Made by a program: the position numbers and the translations under genes | Part shown: positions 1 through 9,069 of the stretch, piece after piece | Position numbering within the stretch: position 1 is the stretch's first letter | Layout: the number at the start of each line of letters is the position of its first letter | Origin: Planctomycetota bacterium | GTDB lineage: Bacteria > Planctomycetota > Planctomycetia > Planctomycetales > Planctomycetaceae | Direction of reading: 5' to 3' | Length of the DNA: 64,000 bases | NCBI GenBank assembly: GCA_018242525.1 | Contig: JAFEBS010000017.1 | Coordinates: 99,106-163,105, forward strand | The notes under the pieces: model-generated | The model's database searches: none | What the model was told of the DNA's origin: nothing | The model's input: only the letters and a program-made list of their open reading frames with translations

Positions 1-871
1 ATGCTGCGGAACCTGCAGCTTCTTTCCGTTGGATCGCACGCGTGGACGCCACTTCCAGCAGCTGCCTGGCTGCGACCAATTCCCGATCTGTGAAGTACGC
101 TGTGGGGGGTTGTCCGCCAAGATGTTCGACGGATTTTGCCGACAACTGTTGCCAGCTCAACTTGTCCGAGATCGTCCAGGCGGCGGCTTGAGCAGCCTGG
201 GCATTGGCACTGCCACTCGCGACAATGGCGAGCAATTCAGGAAGTACGGGATCCGTGCTGACGCGTGCCACAGGAATCAGGCGATATCGGTTGTTGGATG
301 TGGGATCCGGACGACCATGCTGCAAACAGACGGAATTGAACTTCAGCGCGACCATTCGCTCGGGCGGGACCGAGAAGAATCCGCCCCCCTGGCCGCCGCC
401 AATTCCACCTCCTCCGAATCCACCCCCGCCACCAGCACCCAGGCCGCCGCCACCCAGACCACCTCCCAGCGCCTGCTGACCGCCTTGACCTCCCAGTCCC
501 CCGCCCCCCAGACCTCCACCGCCCAAGCCCCCTGCCAGTCCGCCGCCGCCAAAACCACCACCAATCTGCGCGTTCATGGGAACGGCGATCAGAGATTCTG
601 GAACTTTGACATTCAGCGGCTTGTCCGTCTTGTTTTCAAAGAAGACAGTCCCACCGAACGCATTTTTCGGAATCATCCTCGCATCGATCTGCCCCGCCTC
701 AAGGGCCGCAAACAAGTCGACGACTTCTCCCGTGGGGTCGGCAATCGGATTTGTGATTGGCCGTTTGCCAGCCTTCCTGGTGCCGGCCTCCGTGATCGAG
801 TACTCCAGCATCGTCAATCCAGCCATTACCAGCAGACCGACCGACAGTCTTGCAGTCAGGGGGCGCGCCAT
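1..871 (-). CDS. Gly-rich exported protein of unknown function (C-terminus beyond window)
   Basis: The reading frame starts at an ATG at 871 and stays open to base 1, so the C-terminus is missing. The first ~30 residues form a hydrophobic segment (LSVGLLVMAGLTML) that looks like a signal peptide or anchor. Residues ~95-160 are an almost pure Gly linker with Leu, Gln and Phe (GGGLGGGGLGG-type repeats), followed by a non-repetitive region ending in a helix with Ala/Gln runs. No family was recognised; such proteins are common as secreted or surface proteins in planctomycetes. It lies 68 bp downstream of the anti-sigma-like gene in the same orientation, so co-transcription is possible. The opposite-strand open frame over this region is Pro-rich and is a shadow of the Gly repeats. 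Confidence 0.75.
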   Translation of the reverse strand, partial: MARPLTARLSVGLLVMAGLTMLEYSITEAGTRKAGKRPITNPIADPTGEVVDLFAALEAGQIDARMIPKNAFGGTVFFENKTDKPLNVKVPESLIAVPMNAQIGGGFGGGGLAGGLGGGGLGGGGLGGQGGQQALGGGLGGGGLGAGGGGGFGGGGIGGGQGGGFFSVPPERMVALKFNSVCLQHGRPDPTSNNRYRLIPVARVSTDPVLPELLAIVASGSANAQAAQAAAWTISDKLSWQQLSAKSVEHLGGQPPTAYFTDRELVAARQLLEVASTRAIQRKEAAGSAA

Positions 872-939
872 CGCATGCACCTTTCTCAGGGGTTCTCAAA
901 CACGGCTCTGCGTTTTGTGGTGAGTTGATCACTCGTAAG

Positions 940-1185
940 TCAGCCACCTCGAACGGCGGCGAGGATTGCGGCGATCCTGCTTTCGGACATCACGAACTCA
1001 GGGGTGGACCGCTCCGAAACGGCATACACCGCCCTTGTGACACGAATCGTCGCACGGTACGTCGCGAGATACCGACGACATTGCCGACAGAGCAACAGGT
1101 GCAACTGCAGCCACACCCGCTCACCGCGGCTCAAGTCGCCATCGACGAGGTCACCGACTCGCTCCAATGCATGCTGACAGTTCAC
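940..1185 (-). CDS. Small zf-HC2 anti-sigma-factor-like protein
   Basis: 81 residues. The N-terminal half carries the zinc-binding signature of zinc-dependent anti-sigma factors: an early Cys3 and His5, then H-x3-C-x2-C in HLLLCRQC (residues ~29-36). The rest is short, with no membrane segment, so it would be cytoplasmic. Family knowledge: zf-HC2 (ASD) domains bind and hold ECF sigma factors. An ECF sigma gene starts about 560 bp away on the other strand, so this is a plausible cognate regulator, although such genes normally lie directly downstream of the sigma gene in the same operon. The divergent region between them holds two identical palindromes. Pairing with the sigma factor is inference. 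Confidence 0.7.
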   Translation of the reverse strand: MNCQHALERVGDLVDGDLSRGERVWLQLHLLLCRQCRRYLATYRATIRVTRAVYAVSERSTPEFVMSESRIAAILAAVRGG

Positions 1186-1264
1186 GATTTACCTCCGCAG
1201 GCACTGATTCTTGACCTCACCCGCATTCGATGCCGCCCGGGGCGCGGAGGTTACGCACAAGGTT

Positions 1265-1299
1265 TCACGAAATCTCGTGACCGTCACGACCTGTCGTGA
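1265..1299. promoter_or_regulatory. Two tandem identical palindromes (candidate double operator)
   Basis: TCACGA-N4-TCGTGA occurs at 1265-1280 and again at 1284-1299. The arms are identical in both copies; spacers differ (AATC, CCTG). The centres are 19 bp apart, so two dimeric proteins would bind close to the same helical face. The site sits in the 278-bp divergent region between the anti-sigma-like gene and the STAS/sigma genes. A transcriptional regulator operator is the simplest reading; the binding protein is unknown. Confidence 0.55.
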
Positions 1300-1463
1300 T
1301 GCCCCACACATCGAACTTGGCCGTCGCAATCCGCTTCGGATTGGAGTTCGAGCCGGAACATTCTTCCCCAGATGCATTTGCGACTTTCCAGCAGAAAGTC
1401 CGCAAGGCTGGCACGAGGTTCGCCAAAGGGTTCATTCGTGTGAAGAAATGAACGGGACGCCTC

Positions 1464-1730
1464 ATGTTGAAGATTTCAAATACCGGACAGGTGGGATCGG
1501 ACTTCACGATCAAGCTCGAGGGCAAATTGCTGGAGCCGTGGGTGGGCGAAGTTCGTCAGTTCGTGGAAGACGCGGTGGTGCTTCCGCGACTGGACCTGTC
1601 GCGCCTCACATTTGTGGACCGCGCAGGGACTGAGTTGTTGAGGCAGTTACTGGATCGCGGAATTCAGATCGAAGCCTGTTCACCGTACGTCGCCGAGTTG
1701 TTGCGATGGGATGGAACAGGGCCACGTTGA
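1464..1730 (+). CDS. STAS-domain protein (anti-anti-sigma-like)
   Basis: 88 residues fitting a single STAS fold: N-terminal beta strands (DFTIKLEGKL), then LDLSRLTFVDRAGTELLRQLL, the typical strand-loop-helix around the phosphorylatable position of SpoIIAA-like proteins, then IEACSPYVAELL. In classical antagonists a Ser follows the Asp of the loop (D-S-x-G); here the loop reads VDRAGTE, so Ser is replaced and phospho-regulation may be lost. It ends at 1730 just before the sigma factor start, so the two genes are probably one transcript. The role as a partner-switch or ligand-sensing module for the sigma factor is inference. Confidence 0.7.
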   Translation: MLKISNTGQVGSDFTIKLEGKLLEPWVGEVRQFVEDAVVLPRLDLSRLTFVDRAGTELLRQLLDRGIQIEACSPYVAELLRWDGTGPR

Positions 1731-1741
1731 CAGGGAATGAA

Positions 1742-2365
1742 ATGGCACAAGTCATCCATGACGGTCCTGTGAACAATTCCACAGACGACGCCGACGACCT
1801 CGAACTCGTCGCAGCGCTGCGGAGGAAACAGCCGGCGGCCTGCGAAGAATTCCTACAGCGATTTGGCGGACGGATGCAGTTGGTCGCCCGCCGGTACCTG
1901 TTGGACGATCAGGACTGTGACGACGCCGTCCAGGACGCGTTTATTTCGGCCTTTCAAGCGATCGATCAGTTTGAGGGAACTGCGCAACTGGGAACGTGGC
2001 TGCATCGGATCGTCATCAATGTTTGCCTGATGAAACTTCGTTCCCGCTCGCGCCGGCCCGAGGTTTCGATTGAATCGTTGCTCCCCACATTCGATTCGTC
2101 CGGGCACGCGGAACATCCTGCACAGCGGTGGAGGAGCCTTCGCGACGACGACCTGCAGCGCAGCGAGAATCGCGACGTTGTCCGTCAGTGCATCGAGATG
2201 CTCCCCTACGACTATCGTGAAGTGGTGCTGCTGCGTGACATTGAAGAACTCAGCACCGAAGAAACAGCGGTCGCGCTGAACACCTCGGTCGGCGCGATCA
2301 AGACCCGGTTGCATCGGGCACGACAGGCGTTGCGGACATTACTGGAACCACACTTCTCCCGATGA
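1742..2365 (+). CDS. ECF-family RNA polymerase sigma factor
   Basis: 207 residues from the chosen ATG at 1742; an in-frame ATG at 1706 would overlap the STAS gene by 25 bp and adds residues without homology. Region 2 is clear: LLDDQDCDDAVQDAFISAFQAIDQFEGTAQLGTWLHRIVINV-type sequence, with the DDAVQD motif and the GTWLHRI DNA-melting region. Region 4 follows: LPYDYREVVLLRDIEELSTEETAVAL and the helix-turn-helix VGAIKTRLHRARQAL. No region 3, typical of ECF factors. It directs a subset of promoters, probably including its own locus. Downstream is a convergent phosphoesterase gene. Confidence 0.93.
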   Translation: MAQVIHDGPVNNSTDDADDLELVAALRRKQPAACEEFLQRFGGRMQLVARRYLLDDQDCDDAVQDAFISAFQAIDQFEGTAQLGTWLHRIVINVCLMKLRSRSRRPEVSIESLLPTFDSSGHAEHPAQRWRSLRDDDLQRSENRDVVRQCIEMLPYDYREVVLLRDIEELSTEETAVALNTSVGAIKTRLHRARQALRTLLEPHFSR

Positions 2366-2430
2366 AAGGGCCACCATGAATCTGACAGATCAATTTCCCG
2401 GGAGCCAGATCACTCCATGGGAAACGTCCG

Positions 2431-2982
2431 TCAACCTGCGGTCGTGCCGTCCCGTTGCTCGTTCAACAGCACGATCCTGGCGTCCATCGTCGTGGTCTCC
2501 AACAGTGCAACCGAGGGCTTGCCGTACGACCAGCCACTGGTTTCGCCGGGATTGATGAACAATCGTCCCTGCTCGTCGCGGGTGATGCTCGGTTTGTGCG
2601 TATGGGCATAAATGGCGGCGTCGAAGTCGCCCTCCAGATCCCGCAAGGATCGGTCCATGTGAGTCAGCAAGATGCGTCGACCATCCGGAGTCTTGAAGCC
2701 AAACGGTGGCTCACCCAGGACCCCGATGATTTTCATTCCGGCGGCCACGCCGATCTTGTTTCCTTCGTTGTCCCCATAACAGGCGATGACCCTGCACTTC
2801 AACTCGCGCAAAGGGGGTACCGCGAATGACGACACCAGGTCGCCAGCAAAGACCACAAGTTCGCACCCGACCTGGTTGAACACTTGAACTGCCCGGCGAA
2901 TGTTGTCGAGGTGATCGTGACTGTCTGCAAAAATACCAATCAGCATGGTTGTGGATGTCGATCGGGAAAAGACGTGATTCAT
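2431..2982 (-). CDS. YfcE/MJ0936-type metallophosphoesterase
   Basis: 183 residues with the calcineurin-like metallophosphoesterase motifs in order: FADSHDH (metal site I), FAGDLV (site II), GDNEG (GDNH-like, site III), LTHMD and YAHTHKP (sites IV and V), then FINPGETSG. This matches the compact YfcE/MJ0936 phosphodiesterase subfamily, which uses two divalent metals; the natural substrate is not evident. An internal ATG at 2946 (MLIGIFADSHDH) fits the family start better than the outer one, but neither has a clear ribosome-binding site. It is 33 bp downstream of the permease gene on the same strand. Confidence 0.88.
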   Translation of the reverse strand: MNHVFSRSTSTTMLIGIFADSHDHLDNIRRAVQVFNQVGCELVVFAGDLVSSFAVPPLRELKCRVIACYGDNEGNKIGVAAGMKIIGVLGEPPFGFKTPDGRRILLTHMDRSLRDLEGDFDAAIYAHTHKPSITRDEQGRLFINPGETSGWSYGKPSVALLETTTMDARIVLLNEQRDGTTAG

Positions 2983-3015
2983 GTCGGGAAACTGCGGGAT
3001 TTCATTGCTGGAGTT

Positions 3016-4539
3016 TCAGGTAGAAGCGACTTGCCGCAGCCTGAAATAGGCTCCCACCTGACACGCCACGCACCCGGCCAGCACGGCGATGGTCATCGGG
3101 AAAAAGATCGGCGAGTTCGGATTGAACGGAGCTATCGAACTCAGTAAGGACAGGCAGAGAATATACGATCCAATGCAAGCCACGACACTTAACGGAACCG
3201 CTCCCCACCGCAGGTATACAGAGAACAGGGCCGCCAGATTTGGAATCAGAATGAAAAAGGAGGTGACAAACAAACCCAGGGATTCATTGCAAATACTTCG
3301 AAAGTTCGATCTCCCCTCAACTGTCACAAACGTGACCAGTACCTCGATGGCCACGCTTGGTAACCAGCCAATCAAGGCACCTGCCAACTTCGAACCAATC
3401 AGGTACAACGTCGAATGTGGCAACATGGTGAGCGACGACAATGTCTGTCCGCGAATTTCGTCGTTCAGTGAATAGGCCATTGCGCGCGCTGCGTCGATGG
3501 AAATCGCCAGCGACAGAAACACCTGGTAAGCCGAAATCCGTTGCATCGGTGGATTCAGGAGTGCCACGACGAAAAACAGTACGACGCAGAAACCGATCCG
3601 AATGGGAATCATCCCCAGTCCGCCCGACACAAAAAAGAAATCCTTCCAGAGAAACGGGTTGGACCATGGGCGGCCGGGCGCAAGGAACCGAAATGGGCTC
3701 CGCGCACGCGCCACAAGACCTCGAGTGACGGCTTCTGTCGACGGCTGACGTGAAAATCGCCCAAACAGCAGCCACGCCAGGCCGAAGCAGGTTACGCCCA
3801 CCGACAGGTTGCTGATCACCTGCCAGCTGATCCGGGGATCACCAAATCCCGTCGTCAGGATCCACCCCATCTGTTCGAAGATGGAAAGTTGTGAGAACAC
3901 GCGGAGTCCGTGGCCCACGGCTTCGAGCCACGCCAGTCCCGACGAACTCCGTTGAATCCATCGTGCCAGGGATGAAGCCAACATCGGGACCAGGATGTAC
4001 AAGGACAGGCCTGCAATCATCCATGTGGCGGCTGACCGGTTGCTGGATCCGATGGTCGAACACAGCAACCCGAATCCGGCCAGCAGCACCATGTAGGCAA
4101 ACAGCGCCAGATACACCGCACTGACCTGAGTTTGAGTCACGCCACCCATCGTGATGGCCAGCAAGGTAAAGGGATATTGGACGGCAATCAGTAGCAGCGC
4201 CTGAACCAGACGCCCCCCGGATTTCCCGATCAGGATCCCCAGCGGACTGATCCCTGCCATCAGCATCAGGCCAAGAGTGTCTTCTTCCTTTTCTTCTGTG
4301 ATCGCTGTGGAAAAGAAACTGATTCCCAGCAGAGTCATAAAGATCAGGTCCAGGTACCCGATCGAATAAAAGAATCGCAATCCAGGTGCGCCGACCCGGC
4401 CGGCGCTGACCAATGCCGTAATCAAGGCGACAAACAACGCCACCATCAGTCCAAATCGAGCCAGGTGAGAATGCCACGACCGTGCATCCACCCGCATCGA
4501 CCGACCCACCAGTGCCAGGATTCCGTGGTACATTGTCAC
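3016..4539 (-). CDS. ABC-2-type transporter permease
   Basis: 507 residues with about 11-12 hydrophobic segments over the full length. After the second membrane segment comes TEEKEEDTLGLMLMAGISPLGILIGK (residues ~80-105), the cytoplasmic coupling segment typical of ABC-2 permeases, where E-K-E-x-G-T is usually followed by LPIS or an equivalent. No ATP-binding subunit gene lies next to it, so the ATPase must be encoded elsewhere. It starts 11 bp after the sulfatase/SGNH gene stop, which suggests co-transcription; a link to polysaccharide or metabolite export is possible but only inferred from position. Confidence 0.8.
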   Translation of the reverse strand: MTMYHGILALVGRSMRVDARSWHSHLARFGLMVALFVALITALVSAGRVGAPGLRFFYSIGYLDLIFMTLLGISFFSTAITEEKEEDTLGLMLMAGISPLGILIGKSGGRLVQALLLIAVQYPFTLLAITMGGVTQTQVSAVYLALFAYMVLLAGFGLLCSTIGSSNRSAATWMIAGLSLYILVPMLASSLARWIQRSSSGLAWLEAVGHGLRVFSQLSIFEQMGWILTTGFGDPRISWQVISNLSVGVTCFGLAWLLFGRFSRQPSTEAVTRGLVARARSPFRFLAPGRPWSNPFLWKDFFFVSGGLGMIPIRIGFCVVLFFVVALLNPPMQRISAYQVFLSLAISIDAARAMAYSLNDEIRGQTLSSLTMLPHSTLYLIGSKLAGALIGWLPSVAIEVLVTFVTVEGRSNFRSICNESLGLFVTSFFILIPNLAALFSVYLRWGAVPLSVVACIGSYILCLSLLSSIAPFNPNSPIFFPMTIAVLAGCVACQVGAYFRLRQVAST

Positions 4540-4550
4540 GCACCTCCCGC

Positions 4551-7493
4551 CTACTTCGGTTCAATCAGCAGCGACAGGATGGCTGAAGCATAGACTCTGT
4601 GGCCGAAATCACTGGGATGATTGACTCCATTGCCCGTCAGGTCGCAGTCCCGTTTGCGTTTCAGCATCTCGGTCCAAAGGGCGGTCAGATCCACCAAGGC
4701 CACTCCTTCTCCACACAGCGAAGTCAGGGCATCACGGTACTTGGGAAACATTTCACGCGGAGTGTGCTGCCATTGGTCGTTTCCCAGCATGGTGGCAACC
4801 AGGATGATCTCGGCCTGCGGGCGCGCCTCCTGAATGCGGGTGATCATCTGCTGAATCCCGTCCCTGTACGCATCAGGATTCCGACGGCCAACATCGTTCA
4901 TCCCGTAGGCGATCAAGACCAGATCGGGTTCGTGATCCAACAACTTGTCGAGGTCCGCCAATCCGTTGGGGACACCCCAGCCTCCGATGGCTCGATTGAA
5001 GAGGGCAATTTCACTTCCGGTCGTCGCCTGCAATTGGGCGGCCACCAGGTCTGGGTACATCGGCATGAACGGAGGAGCACCGACCAGGCCGGATGCGTTC
5101 AATCCATACGTAATGCTGTCGCCGCTGACGCCAATTGTGAGCTTCTGTTTTGCCTTCAATCGCGCCATGGTCCTGGGCAATCGACTGGCGTCAAACAGAG
5201 GAACGGGACCGGGCCAATTGATCGGAGATCGTTCATACGTGACTTCAATCTGCTGGTCGTGAAACCAGTGTCCATTGTTGAACAGAATATATGTTTCCGG
5301 ATCGCCGATCTTGTGAGGCAGCGATTCCGGTCCTGCCGCGGATCCCCCCGCCCATTGGGGAAGTTTCCCCTTGGGTGGAAACAGATCGGCCGCGTGTAGC
5401 TTCGGGATGCGGGACTTGTCCGTGAGTTCCAATTGAGTTCCATCAGTACTCAAGTTGTAGTCCATGCCGAGCTGATACTGAGTGCGTCCGTTGGCCGAAT
5501 GGACGGCCAGGATCTTGGTCGCGGGAAACAGCAGTTTGCCCGTGGCCGGACGATCAGTTGCATCCTGGACGCACAACACGCTCTCGCGATGAACGACGGC
5601 GGACCGCCAGAACGGTTCCAGCAGGTGGAGTTCCGGCAACATCTCGCGCAAGGCCAGTTCTGCCGGCTTCAGGACGACCACTCGCACGTCCATGACCGCC
5701 ACGCCTTCCTTTTTCTGTGGCTTGATGGTCAGCGTATAGCGCCCGGGCTTGTCGAATGTCACCACTCCCAGATCCTGCGGGACAAACTTCTGGAATCCGC
5801 CGGTCGCCGGGACGGTCAGCGGAAACGATTGTCCGGCCACTTCAAACTGCACGAGGCTACCGCCATTCGTTCCGCAACCGACGTGTGGGATCAGGTGATA
5901 CTTGCCAGGGCGAATCACCGTGAATTCAAAGCTGGCCCAGTCCTCCTGGCGAACCCAGTAGCCCAGCGTGTCTTTGTTGGGAAGCGGTTCGTATCGGAGC
6001 ATGATCCCGTTCACATCGGCCGTGCTCGAGTGCATGGTGATCGTGCCGTCTTTGCCCGGCGGATTTGGCGTGTAGTCGGGGTTCGGAGCGGGAAATCTGG
6101 CTCCGACCGATTCTCGCCAGAAATTCAACCGGGCGAACAGATTGTTGGCGATGTCGGCGTTTTGTTCGATCAGATTGTTGGATTCACCCGGGTTAATGGC
6201 GACGTTGAATAATTCGCGTCGACCCGTTTCGTAGAATTCGATCAACTTCCAGTCGCCGGCGCGAATGGCGGCTCCGGGTTTGGCGCCGGCATTTCCGTTG
6301 TAGTGGGGGAAATGCCAATAGATGGCGCTGCGATCCAGCTTGCCAGTCCCGTCCAGGACCGGACGCAGGTTCACGCCGTCGATGGCTTCCTTCGCTTCGG
6401 CAGTCACTCCGCAAGCAGCCAGAATCGTCGGGAAGAAATCGATGCTGCTCACAACCGCGTCGCTGGTAGAACCGGGTTTTACGACGCCCGGCCATTTCAC
6501 GATCAGCGGAACCCGGATCCCCCCTTCATACAAATGACTTTTGCCATCACGCAGCGGCGCGTTCGAGGTGGGTGGAATCATCTGGCCGTTGCCATTGGCC
6601 AGTCCGCCGTTGTCGGAGGTGAAAATCACCAGTGTCCGTTCACTGAGTTTTCGTTCCTCAAGCTTTTTCAGCACACGACCAACCGCATCATCCATGCTCT
6701 CCATCATGGCCGCGTAGATCGGGTTGATCTGCGATCCATTGGGGTGCTGGGGCATGGCCCCATACTTGGCGATCGTTTCCGGCTTTGCCTTGAGTGGCGT
6801 ATGGACGGCATAGTGCGGAAGGTACAAGAAGAATGGCTGTTCGTAGTGAGCGTCGATGAACTTCTCCGCCTCGATCCCCAACCGGTCCGTCAGGTATTCG
6901 CCGTCCGGAGCCTGTTCCAGCCCGGGGGCGCTCTTGTTGCCGTTCTTGTAGGGGGCGAAGTAACTATAGGGAGACCCCGATTGATCACCGCCGATGTTGA
7001 AATCAAATCCATGCTCAAGGGGACTCGAACCGGCTCCGCCCAGATGCCATTTGCCAATCGAACCACTCACATATCCGGCGGGCTTCAGGGCTTCCGCGAT
7101 CGTGGTTTCGGAAGCAGGAAGCTGCTGAGACACTTCAGGCTGTTTCAAGCGGTACGCAGGTCGGTCCGGGTGTCCCGGCAGCCAGGTGGTGATGTTCATC
7201 CGCTGGGGATATCGGCCCGTCATGATCGCAGCCCGGGTGGGAGAACAAACGGGACAGGCCGCATAAGCCTGAGTGAACCGCATTCCTTCGGTGGCCAGTT
7301 TGTCCAGTTGGGGAGTCTTGTGGAACTTGCTGCCGTAGCACCCCAAATCGGCCCAACCGAGATCATCGATGACAATCAACACGACATTCGGCTTGGAATC
7401 TGCACCGTACCCGGCCGTTCCCGGGATTCCCGCCATCGTCACCAGGCACACGGCCAGCAGTCGTCTGACGCCCTTCAAAACGGATCCCATCAT
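4551..7493 (-). CDS. Exported sulfatase fused to a CBM-like domain and an SGNH esterase
   Basis: 980 residues from the chosen ATG at 7493 (a second ATG follows at 7490); a run of seven G seven bases upstream can serve as ribosome-binding site, and an outer start 42 bp upstream is less likely. Domains in order: signal peptide (~1-32); arylsulfatase domain (~35-440) with PNVVLIVIDDLGWADLG metal site and C83-S-P-T-R, the formylglycine signature CxPxR; a beta-rich region (~470-620) resembling a carbohydrate-binding module; a linker; and a C-terminal SGNH/GDSL hydrolase (~782-980) with GDSITYG (block I), GMND (block III) and SDFGH (D-x-x-H, block V). It likely removes sulfate and acyl groups from one polysaccharide outside the cytoplasm. 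A sulfatase-modifying enzyme is not in the window. Confidence 0.9.
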   Translation of the reverse strand: MMGSVLKGVRRLLAVCLVTMAGIPGTAGYGADSKPNVVLIVIDDLGWADLGCYGSKFHKTPQLDKLATEGMRFTQAYAACPVCSPTRAAIMTGRYPQRMNITTWLPGHPDRPAYRLKQPEVSQQLPASETTIAEALKPAGYVSGSIGKWHLGGAGSSPLEHGFDFNIGGDQSGSPYSYFAPYKNGNKSAPGLEQAPDGEYLTDRLGIEAEKFIDAHYEQPFFLYLPHYAVHTPLKAKPETIAKYGAMPQHPNGSQINPIYAAMMESMDDAVGRVLKKLEERKLSERTLVIFTSDNGGLANGNGQMIPPTSNAPLRDGKSHLYEGGIRVPLIVKWPGVVKPGSTSDAVVSSIDFFPTILAACGVTAEAKEAIDGVNLRPVLDGTGKLDRSAIYWHFPHYNGNAGAKPGAAIRAGDWKLIEFYETGRRELFNVAINPGESNNLIEQNADIANNLFARLNFWRESVGARFPAPNPDYTPNPPGKDGTITMHSSTADVNGIMLRYEPLPNKDTLGYWVRQEDWASFEFTVIRPGKYHLIPHVGCGTNGGSLVQFEVAGQSFPLTVPATGGFQKFVPQDLGVVTFDKPGRYTLTIKPQKKEGVAVMDVRVVVLKPAELALREMLPELHLLEPFWRSAVVHRESVLCVQDATDRPATGKLLFPATKILAVHSANGRTQYQLGMDYNLSTDGTQLELTDKSRIPKLHAADLFPPKGKLPQWAGGSAAGPESLPHKIGDPETYILFNNGHWFHDQQIEVTYERSPINWPGPVPLFDASRLPRTMARLKAKQKLTIGVSGDSITYGLNASGLVGAPPFMPMYPDLVAAQLQATTGSEIALFNRAIGGWGVPNGLADLDKLLDHEPDLVLIAYGMNDVGRRNPDAYRDGIQQMITRIQEARPQAEIILVATMLGNDQWQHTPREMFPKYRDALTSLCGEGVALVDLTALWTEMLKRKRDCDLTGNGVNHPSDFGHRVYASAILSLLIEPK

Positions 7494-7626
7494 CTGTTCG
7501 CCCCCCCGATGCGTCTCATGTTTGTTCCGCGTCAAGCGCGGCAGGGAAACAGTATCAGAATGGCTACCGGGAGTCTTGTCCGGCGCGAATCGCGCATGCC
7601 CGCTTGTTCACTGCGAATGTTGAACG

Positions 7627-9069
7627 TCAGTGAGTGTGTTCGCCATGGTGGGGTGCGCTGGGGATGATCGGGCTGGGAGCCAGTCGTTGCCGGTCACGCA
7701 ACATGGCTTCCACGGCGCGATGACGAGACAGCACGCCCGGTTGCGGATAGAGTCCACCTGCCAGGATCAAGGCTGCCAGCAGCAGCACAGCGAATCGTTC
7801 GCGCGTACGGATTTTCAGGGAGACTGCTGAAGTGTAACTGGTTCCCGTGAACAGCAGGAAATAGGTTTTGACCAGCGCCACGCCATTCAGTGCAGTCGCG
7901 ACAACAACTGCAACCCCGATGTACGGGTAAGCTTCCACGGCCCCATCGACCAGCAGTTCGGTCCCGACGAAACCGACCGTGCCGGGAAATCCGACGCTGG
8001 CCAACCCGGTCAGCACGAAGCAAATGGCCAATTCCGGCGTATGCTCGTACAGGCCGTGATAATGAGTCAGAGACAACCGTCCCCGGCGCGCTTCCAAGGC
8101 TCGCAGAGTCAGCCCAAATCCCCCCAGAGCCATGCCGACGGAGAGCCAGACGCACAACGCTCCGGTGAGCGCCATCGGGGTGACGATTTCCAACCCCACC
8201 AGCACCAGGGCAGAATGGCTGAGAAACAGATAGCAGAAGAACCGCCGCGCTTCGATTTGAACCAGCGCCATCCCCGCAGCGTAGACCGACGTAAACAGGG
8301 ATGCCAATCCAATACTGTGCAACACCCAGTCGGGGGCGATCGGCATGACCAGTCGAACCGCCGCGTACGCGCCGGCGATGGGCGTCACGAATAACAACGC
8401 GGTGCCGAATGAAGCGTGCTCAAACAGGTCGGTCATCCAGCAGTGGAACGGAGCAATGCCACTTCGAACCAGAATCGCACCCAGCAGTGGAACAATCACC
8501 CACAGGGTGTGCGGCCGATCCGTTCCTTCGATCTCCGCAAACGTCCAACCCACAACCAGCAGCAGAATAAACAGGGCCATGTGGATGATATAGACATGAG
8601 TGGGTTTGCCACGTTCGCGCAGTTCCAGGTACGGCGGTATCGTGCCGAGAGACAACAGCCCGATGATTCCCCACGCTTCCGTGCAACTGAACATCGCCAG
8701 CAGGATGGCTTCCGAGACCAGGTTCCAGGCAAACGAGAATCGGCGTACCTTGGTATGCAGGGTCGCCAGCCCCGTCAGAAAATACAGCAGCGCCGCCAGC
8801 GGCAGCAGGGGCGCGCTGAGTTCATCGATGATCAGCAGTTCACGCCCCGCCAGATGGTGCAGCAGGTGAAACGAATCATCGGCCTGAACCGCATCCAGAA
8901 AATCAAAGTCCAGCCACGCGCCCGTCGCTGCGATCAGGGCCAGTCCGGAAAACACCAGCGACCAGTTGCGCGCCACGTGGGGATTGCGGAGTCGACCGAC
9001 CCACAGGCCACCGATCAGGCAAAAAACGATTGCCAGTTCCAGCCAGGGCAGATGTAAATCTGTCATCAT
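7627..9069 (-). CDS. NuoM/NuoN-like proton-conducting membrane subunit
   Basis: 480 residues, about 13-14 membrane segments, belonging to the proton-conducting antiporter-like subunits of complex I and related carriers (proton_antipo_M). Visible hallmarks: a Glu in the membrane after [11 protein letters not shown], a block around [33 protein letters not shown] (the usual K-x-P-xHxWLPDAHxxAP region, here without the Lys), and a late [15 protein letters not shown] segment like the GxPxxxGFxGK region. The tail ends in HHGEHTH. It overlaps the upstream NuoL-like gene by four bases (ATGA), so the two are translationally coupled. No other complex I genes are present, so it probably works in a small ion-translocating complex. 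Confidence 0.8.
   Translation of the reverse strand: MMTDLHLPWLELAIVFCLIGGLWVGRLRNPHVARNWSLVFSGLALIAATGAWLDFDFLDAVQADDSFHLLHHLAGRELLIIDELSAPLLPLAALLYFLTGLATLHTKVRRFSFAWNLVSEAILLAMFSCTEAWGIIGLLSLGTIPPYLELRERGKPTHVYIIHMALFILLLVVGWTFAEIEGTDRPHTLWVIVPLLGAILVRSGIAPFHCWMTDLFEHASFGTALLFVTPIAGAYAAVRLVMPIAPDWVLHSIGLASLFTSVYAAGMALVQIEARRFFCYLFLSHSALVLVGLEIVTPMALTGALCVWLSVGMALGGFGLTLRALEARRGRLSLTHYHGLYEHTPELAICFVLTGLASVGFPGTVGFVGTELLVDGAVEAYPYIGVAVVVATALNGVALVKTYFLLFTGTSYTSAVSLKIRTRERFAVLLLAALILAGGLYPQPGVLSRHRAVEAMLRDRQRLAPSPIIPSAPHHGEHTH

Noticed and set aside
29..928. Long plus-strand open frame (299 residues) at the window start
   Set aside because: It runs opposite to the Gly-rich gene, and its composition is a by-product of the GGC/GGA-rich repeat; no family similarity.
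1400..1440. TGGCACGAGGTTCGCC resembling a sigma-54 promoter upstream of the STAS gene
   Set aside because: Spacing between the GG and GC elements is one base short and the GC element is imperfect.
2376..2560. Short plus-strand open frame directly after the sigma gene
   Set aside because: About 60 residues with Arg/Ser/Trp-rich random composition and overlapping the phosphoesterase 3' end; no zinc-finger motif as expected of an anti-sigma gene.
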